Below the pieces are notes generated by a model. It made no database searches. It was given only the letters and a program-made list of their open reading frames with translations, and had not been told where the DNA came from. This document shows positions 17,206-24,530 of a DNA stretch of 33,974 nucleotides, piece after piece (within the stretch, counting starts at the first letter, position 1; every line of letters begins with the position of its first letter). Where the stretch lies: assembly GCA_964620605.1 (NCBI GenBank), contig CAZUHQ010000029.1, positions 1 through 33,974 on the forward strand. Direction: 5' to 3'. The translations under genes and the position numbers were made by a program. Source of the stretch: Thalassotalea_E sp964620605 (GTDB lineage Bacteria > Pseudomonadota > Gammaproteobacteria > Enterobacterales > Alteromonadaceae).

Positions 17206-17811
17206 ATGGCAGATTTTATTGTTGGCCTGACTGGCGGTATTGGTAGCGGCAAAACCACAGTTTCCAACTTTTTCGCCGAGCTTGGCGTTAACATAGTGGA
17301 TGCCGATGTTATTGCCAGGGCAGTTGTTGAGCCTGGTAGTGAAGCATTACGCAAAATTGCCAGCCATTTTGGTGAGCAAATACTGTTAGCAAACGGCGAG
17401 CTTAATCGCGCACTATTAAGAGAGAAAATATTCAAAAACGAGCAGGAAAAGCTTTGGCTTAATCAATTAATGCACCCGCTGATCCGAAACGCCATTATCC
17501 GTGCGTTAGCAAACTGTAAGGGCGATTACTGTATATTATCCGCGCCGCTGTTATTTGAAAATAAGCTCAATGCCATTACCAATAGAGATTTAGTGGTCGA
17601 TGTCTCTCCTGACACCCAAATCAAGCGCACCTCAGATCGTGATAATGTTAGCGAGCAGCAGGTTGAGGCGATTATCGCAAGTCAAATATCACGTAGCGAG
17701 CGCTTGGCACTGGCAGATGATGTTATTGATAATGACAGCTGTGATTTAGCCGAAATTAGACAAAAAGTAACTGAGCTCAATCAGCACTATCAGGCATTGG
17801 CACGAAAATAA
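17206..17811 (+). CDS. coaE: dephospho-CoA kinase
   Basis: A 201-aa cytoplasmic kinase that phosphorylates dephospho-CoA in the last step of CoA synthesis. The P-loop GGIGSGKT is at residues 10-17, followed by DADVIAR (substrate/acceptor Asp) and the lid region with SRSERLALAD. Length is normal. It lies 24 nt after pilD, so may be co-transcribed with the pilus genes, as is common in gammaproteobacteria. Confidence 0.96.
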   Translation: MADFIVGLTGGIGSGKTTVSNFFAELGVNIVDADVIARAVVEPGSEALRKIASHFGEQILLANGELNRALLREKIFKNEQEKLWLNQLMHPLIRNAIIRALANCKGDYCILSAPLLFENKLNAITNRDLVVDVSPDTQIKRTSDRDNVSEQQVEAIIASQISRSERLALADDVIDNDSCDLAEIRQKVTELNQHYQALARK

Positions 17812-17832
17812 TCAGCGCACTAAAAATAATCC

Positions 17833-17900
17833 TAGTGCCCGCTACGCTCGTAACGGCCGACAAACCCTCCTACAATTAGACAATTGTAAAAAAATTAGCC
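17833..17900. repeat. possible REP-like intergenic sequence
   Basis: In the 142-bp gap between coaE and zapD, a GC-richer patch contains the palindrome tacgctcgta and is followed by an AT-rich hairpin (tacaatt-agac-aattgta, near 17871-17888). The mix of small palindromes in a patch unlike its surroundings resembles repetitive extragenic palindromes. A second copy is not present in this window, so the call is weak. Confidence 0.25.
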
Positions 17901-17953
17901 ATTTAATATCACACTAGGTAAGATAGTGAAATCCTTAAGCAAACTGTAGCAAT

Positions 17954-18700
17954 ATGTCGTCGGTATTATATGAACACCCGCTCAACGAGCGCATTAGAAA
18001 CTACTTAAAGCTCGAGCAATTATTTGCCCAGGCAAACCAATGTTTCTCAACCAATATCGACTTATCCCAGCAAGTATTCTTTTCCGCGCTTTTTGCTGTT
18101 ATCGATACGTTAGAACGCAACGACATACGTGGCGACTTAATTAAAGATCTGGAAAAACTCGAGCAAAATCTGGTACTTTGGTCACGCTCACCAAATGTAG
18201 ATAACAGCGCATTAGAACAAAATATCAAGCAAACCGTTAACCTGCTTTGTTTATTAAAATCGCCCAACCAGCAATGGGGTCAGCTTAAAGACGATAAGTT
18301 TCTGGTTAGCCTTAAACAGCGTTATGCGATGCAAGGCGGTACCGCCAGCTTTGATGTCCCTCAGCTTAAGTATTGGTTAAATCAGGACGAGAATATTATT
18401 AAAGCGGAAATTAAAGGCTGGCTCGCTCAGTTAGATCATATCTTTAACGCCTTGTCATTAGTGCTAAAATTTTTACGCCAACGCGCCGAGTTCGAAACTA
18501 TTTATACCGAAAGAGGCTTTTATCAAGATAGCGGCGAAGGCTTATTTTTATTACGGATGAAATTAGACAACAAAGCTCATTATTATCCGACAGTCAGCGG
18601 TAACAAGTTTCGCTATTCTATTCGCTTTATGATGCCTTGTGATGCCTCAGGCCGAAAATACTGCGACCAGCCGATACAGTTTAAACTGGCGCGCTGCTAA
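17954..18700 (+). CDS. zapD: cell division protein ZapD (YacF)
   Basis: A 248-aa cytoplasmic protein that cross-links FtsZ filaments and stabilises the Z ring. The opening LYEHPLNERIRNYLKLEQLF and the region LLRMKLDNKAHYYPTVSGNKFRYSIRFM are strong family signatures, and length matches E. coli (247 aa). It lies between coaE and yacG, the conserved order. Its target FtsZ is encoded 7 kb downstream in the same window. Confidence 0.94.
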   Translation: MSSVLYEHPLNERIRNYLKLEQLFAQANQCFSTNIDLSQQVFFSALFAVIDTLERNDIRGDLIKDLEKLEQNLVLWSRSPNVDNSALEQNIKQTVNLLCLLKSPNQQWGQLKDDKFLVSLKQRYAMQGGTASFDVPQLKYWLNQDENIIKAEIKGWLAQLDHIFNALSLVLKFLRQRAEFETIYTERGFYQDSGEGLFLLRMKLDNKAHYYPTVSGNKFRYSIRFMMPCDASGRKYCDQPIQFKLARC

Positions 18701-18787
18701 TCATTATTCATTAAGCTTTCACTGGCCTAATTACCGACATTTTTTTATAATCACCTCAAATTTTATCGCAATTAATAAATAGACTAG

Positions 18788-19024
18788 ATGACGTTAAAAG
18801 TTCCCTGCCCAACCTGTGATAAAGCAGTACTCTGGTTACCAGAAAATGAATACCGACCGTTTTGCAGCAAGCGCTGCCAGTTGATCGATTTAGGTGACTG
18901 GGCGGCTGAAAATCATAAAATTTCCCAGCCAATGCAAAAAGAAGTCGAGCTTAGTGAAGAAATGCTCGATGCGCTCGAGCAGGAATTTTTACAGCACAAT
19001 AAATTCTTTGTTGAGCCAGAATAG
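18788..19024 (+). CDS. yacG: DNA gyrase inhibitor YacG, zinc-binding
   Basis: A 78-aa small zinc protein. Four cysteines C7, C10, C26 and C30 (CPTC and CSKRC) bind one zinc, and the following QLIDLGDWA motif is typical. The family is reported to bind GyrB and inhibit gyrase. The acidic tail is slightly longer than in E. coli (65 aa). It is last of the plus-strand coaE-zapD-yacG group, 87 nt after zapD, and convergent with mutT. Confidence 0.92.
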   Translation: MTLKVPCPTCDKAVLWLPENEYRPFCSKRCQLIDLGDWAAENHKISQPMQKEVELSEEMLDALEQEFLQHNKFFVEPE

Positions 19025-19426
19025 GCATATCTAGCACCAAATTAACAAAAATTGCTACGATGTTAAAAATAAATTCTTTCTAATTTCAGTGCTTTAATCT
19101 GGCTATATTGCCGAAGTGCCGGCTGCACCCAAAGGGAAAAATACGGCTGTTTCCCCTTTGGAATCCCCTCGCCGCCCAACACAGCGAAAGACTTTGATAA
19201 ATACCAAGGGTAGCCTTTGAGCCCTGCCAATTTATAGTCCCTGAACAGCGGCAGCCTTCGACGTCCTGTCTCAGGTCCAAGGCTACCTCTGCTTGCTATT
19301 GATCAAATCGCTGTAATGGGAAAGGTTTAGCTTCAAACACTCGTTATTACAACCAGCTTAATTACTAAGCGAGAACTGAGCATAGCTGTTAAGTATTTTT
19401 TATTTATTATACGTAGCTAACAAAGC
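19025..19426. repeat. 402-bp gap with hairpin-rich, repeat-like sequence
   Basis: No credible gene is seen between yacG and mutT. From 19126 to 19300 the sequence is richer in G+C than its flanks and holds two inverted repeats: ccaaagggaaa with tttcccctttgg (19129-19161), and ggtagcctt near 19209 with aaggctacc (19279-19287). A 64-codon minus-strand frame (19086-19280) has an odd Cys/Arg/Gly-rich composition, no start signal and no family resemblance, so I treat it as chance. The patch looks like a dispersed noncoding repeat, but only one copy is visible here. No good terminator for yacG was found. Confidence 0.4.
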
Positions 19427-19819
19427 TTAGCCATAATACACGTTCAGCCTTTCAACAATCGCCTTATTCGCTTGTGGAAAATCAATCTCAGTTAACTGCT
19501 CAAGCGCAAACCAGCCTTGCTGTTGGCCTTCCTGGGCACTCGGCTCACCCTGAAAATTATCTACCAGGTAAACATCCAGTAATACCTGCTTATCACCATA
19601 GTCATGAGCAATCTCTATTAAAGGCATGCAAGATAAGACATCAATGGCAACCTCTTCTTTAAGCTCACGGTGAAGCGCCTGAGCAACTGTTTCATCGGCC
19701 TCTACCTTACCCCCTGGAAATTCCCATTTACCGCCTTGATGAACATTGGGGTGTCTTCTGGTAAGAAAAAACTCGCTACCCGATACAATAACACCAACGG
19801 CAACATGAACTTGCTTCAC
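19427..19819 (-). CDS. mutT: 8-oxo-dGTP diphosphatase (MutT, Nudix family)
   Basis: A 130-aa Nudix hydrolase that removes 8-oxo-dGTP from the nucleotide pool. The opening VHVAVGVIV and the Nudix box GKVEADETVAQALHRELKEE are clear; the box ends EEVAI, with Ala where the consensus has Gly. Downstream of secA on the same strand, as in E. coli, which supports MutT over other Nudix enzymes. A strong hairpin lies between secA and mutT. Confidence 0.92.
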   Translation of the reverse strand: MKQVHVAVGVIVSGSEFFLTRRHPNVHQGGKWEFPGGKVEADETVAQALHRELKEEVAIDVLSCMPLIEIAHDYGDKQVLLDVYLVDNFQGEPSAQEGQQQGWFALEQLTEIDFPQANKAIVERLNVYYG

Positions 19820-19842
19820 TATTATTTATCCTTCTAAAACAG

Positions 19843-19868
19843 CAATGCCAATCGTTTGATTGGCATTG
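19843..19868 (-). terminator. hairpin between secA and mutT
   Basis: A perfect 11-bp stem (caatgccaatc 19843-19853, gattggcattg 19858-19868) closes a 4-nt loop in the 76-bp gap. On the minus strand it is followed by CTGTTTT, a weak U-run, so it may be a partial terminator that lowers mutT expression relative to secA, or a processing site. Confidence 0.55.
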
Positions 19869-19895
19869 TTAAAACTTTATTTAATTATCTGGTTA

Positions 19896-22589
19896 TTAAG
19901 TCAGCTTACCATGACATTGCTTATACTTCTTACCTGAACCACATGGGCATGGCTCGTTACGGCCAACCCTTGGCATTTGCGTCGCCGGGTTTTCTGACGA
20001 CTGATGGGTAAACTCTTTCGGCACTTCATCAGCTTTACGATGTTGTTCTTCAACCGCATCAACATCGGATTCCGCACGAATTTGTACCTTACTTAAAATA
20101 CCGATGACATCGTATTTAAGGTTATCCAACAATTCTGAAAACAGTTCGAACGACTCGCGTTTATATTCCTGTTTAGGATTTTTCTGCGCATAACCACGTA
20201 AGTGAATACCTTGACGCAGATGATCCATCGCAGCTAAATGCTCTTTCCAGTGTGAATCCAAACTTTGTAGCATTACCGCTTTTTCAAACTGACGTAAAAC
20301 ATCCGCGCCAACCATTGCTTCTTTGTTCTGATATTCCTGTTCAACCAGGTTTAGAATTTTTTCGCGCAGGGTTTCTTCGTGCAGCTTGCTGTCTTCTTTT
20401 AACCATTGGGCAATTGGCATTTCAAGCGCTAAGTCACCCTTAATACGCTCTTCCAACCCTTCAATATCCCACATTTCTTCTAATGATTGCGGCGGAATAT
20501 GTTGGTCGATAATACCGTTAACAACATCAGTGCGAATTGCGGTAACCACATCTTTGATATCCGCTTCATCCATTAACTCATTACGTTGTTCGTAAATGAC
20601 TTTACGCTGATCGTTCGCGACGTCATCGTACTCAAGTAGCTGCTTACGAATATCAAAGTTACGACCTTCTACCTTACGTTGGGCATTTTCGATACTCTTA
20701 GTGACCCAAGGATGCTCAATCGCTTCGCCGCGTTCCATCCCCAGTTTACGCATCATGTTGGTAATACGTTCTGAGGCGAAAATACGCATTAAGCCGTCTT
20801 CCATCGACAAATAAAAACGCGTTGAACCCGGATCCCCCTGACGGCCAGAGCGACCACGTAACTGATTATCGATACGGCGAGATTCATGGCGCTCGGTCGC
20901 CACTATGTGCAAACCACCCAATTCCAAGACTTTATCGTGTTCTTTTTGCCATTCTTCTTTAGCCTTGGCAATCGCTTCGTCGCTTGGGTTGTTAAGCTTG
21001 GCAAGGCTAGCATCAAAATTACCGCCTAAGACGATATCGGTACCACGACCCGCCATGTTAGTGGCAATAGTAACCGCGCCAATTTTACCGGCATCGGCAA
21101 CAATTTCCGCTTCCTGCTGGTGGAATTTGGCATTCAAGACCTTATGCTTGATTTTCGCTTTTTTCAGGTAGGCAGATAAAAATTCTGAAGTTTCGATACT
21201 GATAGTCCCCACCAGTACCGGCTGACCGCGCTCGACACAACCTTTGATATCTTCAAGAATCGCTTCAAACTTTTCTTCAGCAGTTAAATAAATCAAGTCA
21301 GCCATATCGTTACGGATCATCGGCTTATTGGTTGGAATAACCACAGTTTCCAAACCATAAATATGATTAAATTCAAACGCTTCGGTGTCGGCAGTTCCTG
21401 TCATCCCGGATAATTTTTCATACAAGCGGAAATAGTTTTGGAAGGTGATAGACGCTAAAGTCTGGTTTTCATTTTGAATATTTACCCCTTCTTTGGCTTC
21501 CACCGCCTGGTGTAAACCTTCAGACCAACGACGACCTTCCATAGTACGACCAGTATGTTCGTCAACTATCACGACTTCGCCTTCTTTAACGATATAGTCG
21601 ACGTCTTTTTGGAACAATTTGTGAGCACGCAGCGCCGCCATCACATGATGTAACAGTGTGATATTACTGGCAGAGAACAGCGAATCGCCGTCCTGGATCA
21701 TGCCTTTTGTTTGCAGAATTTCTTCGATGCGTACCTGACCGCGTTCAGTCAAATAAATCTGTTTGGCTTTTTCATCGATAGTGTAATCACCTTCGACAAA
21801 ATCTTCTTTCTGGCCTTCTTCTTCGTCTTTATCTTCTTCGTTTTGCAACTCAAGCGTCGGTACTATCTCATTGATCATTTTATACAGCTCAGAGCTGTCT
21901 TCCGCAGCACCTGAGATAATCAACGGCGTTCTCGCTTCATCGATTAAAATAGAGTCCACTTCATCAATTACGGCAAAGTGCAATGGACGTTGTACTCGTT
22001 CTTCTGGCGAAAACGCCATATTATCGCGCAGATAATCAAAGCCGAACTCGTTGTTGGTACCGTAGGTAATATCAGACTGATATGCCGCCTGTTTTGCTTC
22101 ATGGCTCATGCCAGGTACGTTACAACCAACGGTGAGTCCTAAAAATTCAAATAAAGGTCGTGACCAGTCGGCGTCACGGCTTGCCAGATAATCATTAACG
22201 GTAATAACATGCACGCCTTTACCGGTTAACGCATTCAAATAAGATGGCAACGTTGCAGTTAAGGTTTTACCTTCACCGGTGCGCATTTCGGCAATTTTTC
22301 CATCGTTAAGCACCATGCCACCGATCATCTGAACATCAAAATGACGCATGCCAAACACCCGGCGACTCGCTTCTCTGACAACGGCAAAGGCTTCTGGTAA
22401 CAAGCTTTCTAAAGTTTCACCGTTAACGATGCGCTCTTTGAACTCGGCGGTTTTACCTTTGAGTTCTTCGTCGCTTAACGCTTCAATGATAGGTTCGAGC
22501 GCATTTATTTTTGTTACTTCTTTGCCCATTTGCTTCAGTAATCTGTCATTGCGACTACCGAACAACTTTGTCATTAACTTTACAAACAT
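19896..22589 (-). CDS. secA: preprotein translocase ATPase SecA
   Basis: An 897-aa motor that drives unfolded preproteins through SecYEG. I place the start at the ATG at 22589 (MFVKLMTKLFGSRNDR), which lines up with E. coli MLIKLLTKVFGSRNDR. The frame is open 26 codons further upstream to a GTG, but that extension runs through a terminator hairpin. With this start the Walker A lysine is K108, as in E. coli; DEVDSILIDEART is Walker B; the C-terminus has the zinc-binding CPCGSGKKYKQCH (C881, C883, C892, H893). The ribosome binding site is weak. A SecM-like arrest gene is not seen upstream; an M23 peptidase gene is there instead. Confidence 0.95.
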   Translation of the reverse strand: MFVKLMTKLFGSRNDRLLKQMGKEVTKINALEPIIEALSDEELKGKTAEFKERIVNGETLESLLPEAFAVVREASRRVFGMRHFDVQMIGGMVLNDGKIAEMRTGEGKTLTATLPSYLNALTGKGVHVITVNDYLASRDADWSRPLFEFLGLTVGCNVPGMSHEAKQAAYQSDITYGTNNEFGFDYLRDNMAFSPEERVQRPLHFAVIDEVDSILIDEARTPLIISGAAEDSSELYKMINEIVPTLELQNEEDKDEEEGQKEDFVEGDYTIDEKAKQIYLTERGQVRIEEILQTKGMIQDGDSLFSASNITLLHHVMAALRAHKLFQKDVDYIVKEGEVVIVDEHTGRTMEGRRWSEGLHQAVEAKEGVNIQNENQTLASITFQNYFRLYEKLSGMTGTADTEAFEFNHIYGLETVVIPTNKPMIRNDMADLIYLTAEEKFEAILEDIKGCVERGQPVLVGTISIETSEFLSAYLKKAKIKHKVLNAKFHQQEAEIVADAGKIGAVTIATNMAGRGTDIVLGGNFDASLAKLNNPSDEAIAKAKEEWQKEHDKVLELGGLHIVATERHESRRIDNQLRGRSGRQGDPGSTRFYLSMEDGLMRIFASERITNMMRKLGMERGEAIEHPWVTKSIENAQRKVEGRNFDIRKQLLEYDDVANDQRKVIYEQRNELMDEADIKDVVTAIRTDVVNGIIDQHIPPQSLEEMWDIEGLEERIKGDLALEMPIAQWLKEDSKLHEETLREKILNLVEQEYQNKEAMVGADVLRQFEKAVMLQSLDSHWKEHLAAMDHLRQGIHLRGYAQKNPKQEYKRESFELFSELLDNLKYDVIGILSKVQIRAESDVDAVEEQHRKADEVPKEFTHQSSENPATQMPRVGRNEPCPCGSGKKYKQCHGKLT

Positions 22590-22617
22590 CTTGTTTAAAC
22601 CATCTTTAAAAATAAAT

Positions 22618-22634
22618 AGCAGAAATCTACTGCT
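22618..22634 (-). promoter_or_regulatory. second small hairpin in the secA leader
   Basis: AGCAG and CTGCT pair around a 7-nt loop, between the upstream terminator and the secA start, about 29 nt from the ATG. It is small and AT-flanked. A role in secA translation control is possible but only inferred from position. Confidence 0.3.
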
Positions 22635-22667
22635 TAAAAATAAAAGTGATCGGCCGAAGCCGATCAC
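22633..22667 (-). terminator. terminator between the M23 peptidase gene and secA
   Basis: On the minus strand a perfect 9-bp stem (GTGATCGGC with GCCGATCAC) is capped by a UUCG tetraloop, the most stable kind, and followed by TTTTATTTTT. It lies 24 nt after the M23 stop. It should end that transcript, or act as an attenuator for read-through into secA. Confidence 0.85.
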
Positions 22668-22690
22668 AAATAACGCTTTTCTTAAACTAA

Positions 22691-23590
22691 CTATTTAGCT
22701 TTTCGATAAACATATTTTACTGGGTTGATTTGGGTGTTATTACGCAAAATTTCATAATGCACATGAGGTCCGGTCGAACGTCCGGTGCTGCCCATGCGTG
22801 CAATGACTTGCCCTTTACTAACAACATCACCCACTTTCACCAATAATTTTTTATTGTGACCATAGCGGGTTTTAAAGCCCTTACCATGATTAATTTCAAT
22901 CAACTTCCCATAACCATAACGGTCATCAGCCCAGCTAACTACACCTGCGGCTGTAGCAATTATCTCTGCATCTTCTTTCCCCGCAAAATCAACGCCTTTA
23001 TGCATCGCAGGGCGACCGGTAAAGGGATCTTTGCGCGTTCCGAAATATGAGGATAACCAACCTTTGGTAATGGGTCGTCCTGATAAATAACTGGTATTTT
23101 CTATATGGTGACCTAAAGTGATAGATTCAAGCACCTTAAGTTGCTTTTCTTCAATTCCAAGTTCAGCTTCAATTTTATTAATCTCAGCCAGTAACTCAGC
23201 AATAGGTTTCACTGTGACTTGCTCTAACCTTAACGGACCACCACTGGGCGGTAACTCCTGAAAATTAAATTCGTTTTCTGGAATATTCGCTTCATCCGCT
23301 AAACGATCACCTAAGGCATTTAATCGTAAAACCTGGCTTTGCAATTCAGCCAATTTCATCGTTAATGCCGTCACTTGCTGTTGATTAATATCAGACTCTG
23401 ACGCTGCATCATCGCTAATCTGTTGGGTAACAGGATAACTGTTGTCAGGTTTGGCATCGGATGAAATCAGCAAATGAACAACAAAACCGGAAATAATGGC
23501 AAAAACCGTTAAAGCAGATACCCAATGAAATTTATTTAATTTCATTGAAAATCTAACGTTTTTTCCACGATACAGTAATGTTAAACTCAT
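22691..23590 (-). CDS. membrane-anchored M23 (LytM-type) peptidase
   Basis: A 299-aa protein with a short cytoplasmic N-terminus, one transmembrane helix (about 24-43), a coiled-coil-prone stretch (about 66-100 and 128-155) and a periplasmic LytM domain (about 172-295). All metal ligands are present: H197 and D201 in HKGVDF, and H278 in HVHYE, with H245 and H276 also conserved. It is therefore likely an active murein endopeptidase, unlike the degenerate EnvC/NlpD activators. The ATG has AAAGAG close upstream. It sits just ahead of secA, where E. coli has secM, and is divergent from dciA. Murein hydrolysis fits the neighbouring cell wall and division genes. Confidence 0.9.
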   Translation of the reverse strand: MSLTLLYRGKNVRFSMKLNKFHWVSALTVFAIISGFVVHLLISSDAKPDNSYPVTQQISDDAASESDINQQQVTALTMKLAELQSQVLRLNALGDRLADEANIPENEFNFQELPPSGGPLRLEQVTVKPIAELLAEINKIEAELGIEEKQLKVLESITLGHHIENTSYLSGRPITKGWLSSYFGTRKDPFTGRPAMHKGVDFAGKEDAEIIATAAGVVSWADDRYGYGKLIEINHGKGFKTRYGHNKKLLVKVGDVVSKGQVIARMGSTGRSTGPHVHYEILRNNTQINPVKYVYRKAK

Positions 23591-23605
23591 AATACTCTTT
23601 ATTGT

Positions 23606-23626
23606 AAAACTCGCATTACGAGTTTT
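23606..23626. promoter_or_regulatory. palindrome centred in the M23/dciA divergent gap
   Basis: The arms aaaactcg (23606-23613) and cgagtttt (23619-23626) are perfectly complementary around catta. The start codons of the two divergent genes are only 56 nt apart and the palindrome sits 15-20 nt from each. It looks like a bidirectional terminator, but in this place an operator or a leader hairpin is more sensible. Regulator unknown. Confidence 0.45.
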
Positions 23627-23646
23627 TATAGTTAACTGATTGAATT

Positions 23647-24108
23647 ATGGCAAGAAAAACAAAAAATCCTATCGATGCATCTCGCTTGCTAAAATCGTCA
23701 ACCGGCACTTTGGCACAAATTGCGGCAAAAACCAACTCTTTAACCTTGTTAGCCGACATTGTACGACAAACCTGCCCTGACCTGCCAGCACAAGTATGGC
23801 ATATTGCCAATTTTAAACAAAACTGCTTAGTGATCGAAGTGATATCTGCGATTTGGGGGCAAAGATTGCAATTTGAGCGGGTGAAAATCTCTCAGCAACT
23901 GGCACAGGCAACCCACAATGAATTTACTCAAATTGAGATAAAAATCGCCCCTTATCGTAACAAACAGCAAACCGTAGAAAAAATACCTGCGAAGAAAACC
24001 CAGTTTATTTCCCAGCAGACCGCCGCACAGTTAAATGAAGTGGCTGAGCATGCCCCGGAAAGTCTTAAAAAGAAATTACAGCAATTGGCAAACTTGGCTA
24101 AACGGTAA
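23647..24108 (+). CDS. dciA: DciA-like DnaB helicase loader (DUF721)
   Basis: A 153-aa basic protein. The N-terminal half (about 15-105) is a DUF721 domain with LADIVRQTCPDLPAQVWHIAN and LVIEVISAIWGQRLQFERV, followed by a Lys/Gln-rich C-terminal tail. DUF721 proteins are the ancestral bacterial replicative helicase operators; lineages with phage-derived DnaC lost them. The position beside lpxC/secA is the usual one in Vibrio and relatives. No adjacent gene shares its role. The size matches Vibrio DciA. Confidence 0.85.
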   Translation: MARKTKNPIDASRLLKSSTGTLAQIAAKTNSLTLLADIVRQTCPDLPAQVWHIANFKQNCLVIEVISAIWGQRLQFERVKISQQLAQATHNEFTQIEIKIAPYRNKQQTVEKIPAKKTQFISQQTAAQLNEVAEHAPESLKKKLQQLANLAKR

Positions 24109-24210
24109 GCTTGTTTTTGCCATAATCATAATATTTTACAATATATATGAACCCGCGTTATTGCTTACACGGACGTAAGTACTTAGTTTTTGTCTGGAAC
24201 AAAAAAACTG

Positions 24211-24474
24211 ACCGTTCACCCTGACATCGCCGCTCCTTGCCATGACGTATAAGGATATACTAATGCCGTGCAGGCATGGATGCCTAAGAACGGCCCTGGC
24301 ACCGCGGCATACCGTTCATCCTGACATCGCCGCTCCTTGCCATGACGTATAAAGATATACTAATGCCGTGCAGGCATGGATGCCTAAGAACGGCCCTGGC
24401 ACCGCGGCATACCGTTCATCCTGACATCGCCGCTCCTTGCCATCCCTGGCACCGCGGCATACCGTTCATCCTGA
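24211..24474. repeat. 100-bp tandem repeat array (2.6 units)
   Basis: Units are 24211-24310 and 24311-24410 (100 bp each, two differences noticed: at the tenth-position cacc/catc and aagg/aaag), then 24411-24460, a unit with exactly 50 bp deleted from the middle, then the first 14 nt of a fourth. Each full unit contains inverted repeats (atgcc-gtgca-ggcat, aggcat-gg-atgcct, and ccgttc with gaacgg about 75 bp apart), so single strands would fold strongly. The unit is GC-richer than its flanks. No open frame looks protein-like. Confidence 0.92.
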
Positions 24475-24475
24475 A

Positions 24476-24506
24476 CATAAAAACCAGCATCTTGTGCTGG
24501 TTTTTC
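24476..24506. terminator. bidirectional terminator between dciA and lpxC
   Basis: The stem ccagca (24484-24489) and tgctgg (24495-24500) with loop tcttg has A- and T-runs outside. It differs from the lpdA terminator by one loop base and one A. It ends lpxC about 25 nt past its stop codon. Confidence 0.85.
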
Positions 24507-24530
24507 GTGTAATTCAACTATGGGGTTGTC

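Larger units (their letters stand above)
24109..24530. repeat. long form of the terminator-linked module, between convergent dciA and lpxC
   Basis: The 422-bp gap holds no gene. In order: a plain AT-rich stretch, the string atgaacccgcg (24147-24157), small inverted repeats (cttac-gtaag near 24164, and agttttt with aaaaaact near 24185-24209), a 100-bp tandem array (24211-24474), and the terminator. Its two ends match the short module at 58-119. Confidence 0.65.

Noticed and set aside
19086..19280. 64-codon minus-strand frame between yacG and mutT as a small gene.
   Set aside because: No ribosome binding site, odd composition and overlap with inverted repeats suggest a chance frame.
22590..22667. 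N-terminal extension of SecA by 26 residues from a GTG at 22667.
   Set aside because: The extension is encoded by the terminator hairpin and U-run, is absent from the SecA family, and the internal ATG restores standard numbering (K108).
22691..22760. SecM- or VemP-like arrest peptide at the end of the gene upstream of secA.
   Set aside because: The C-terminus reads as the end of an ordinary LytM domain, with no arrest-like motif.
24211..24474. CRISPR array.
   Set aside because: The 100-bp units are directly adjacent with no unique spacers, and no cas gene is nearby.
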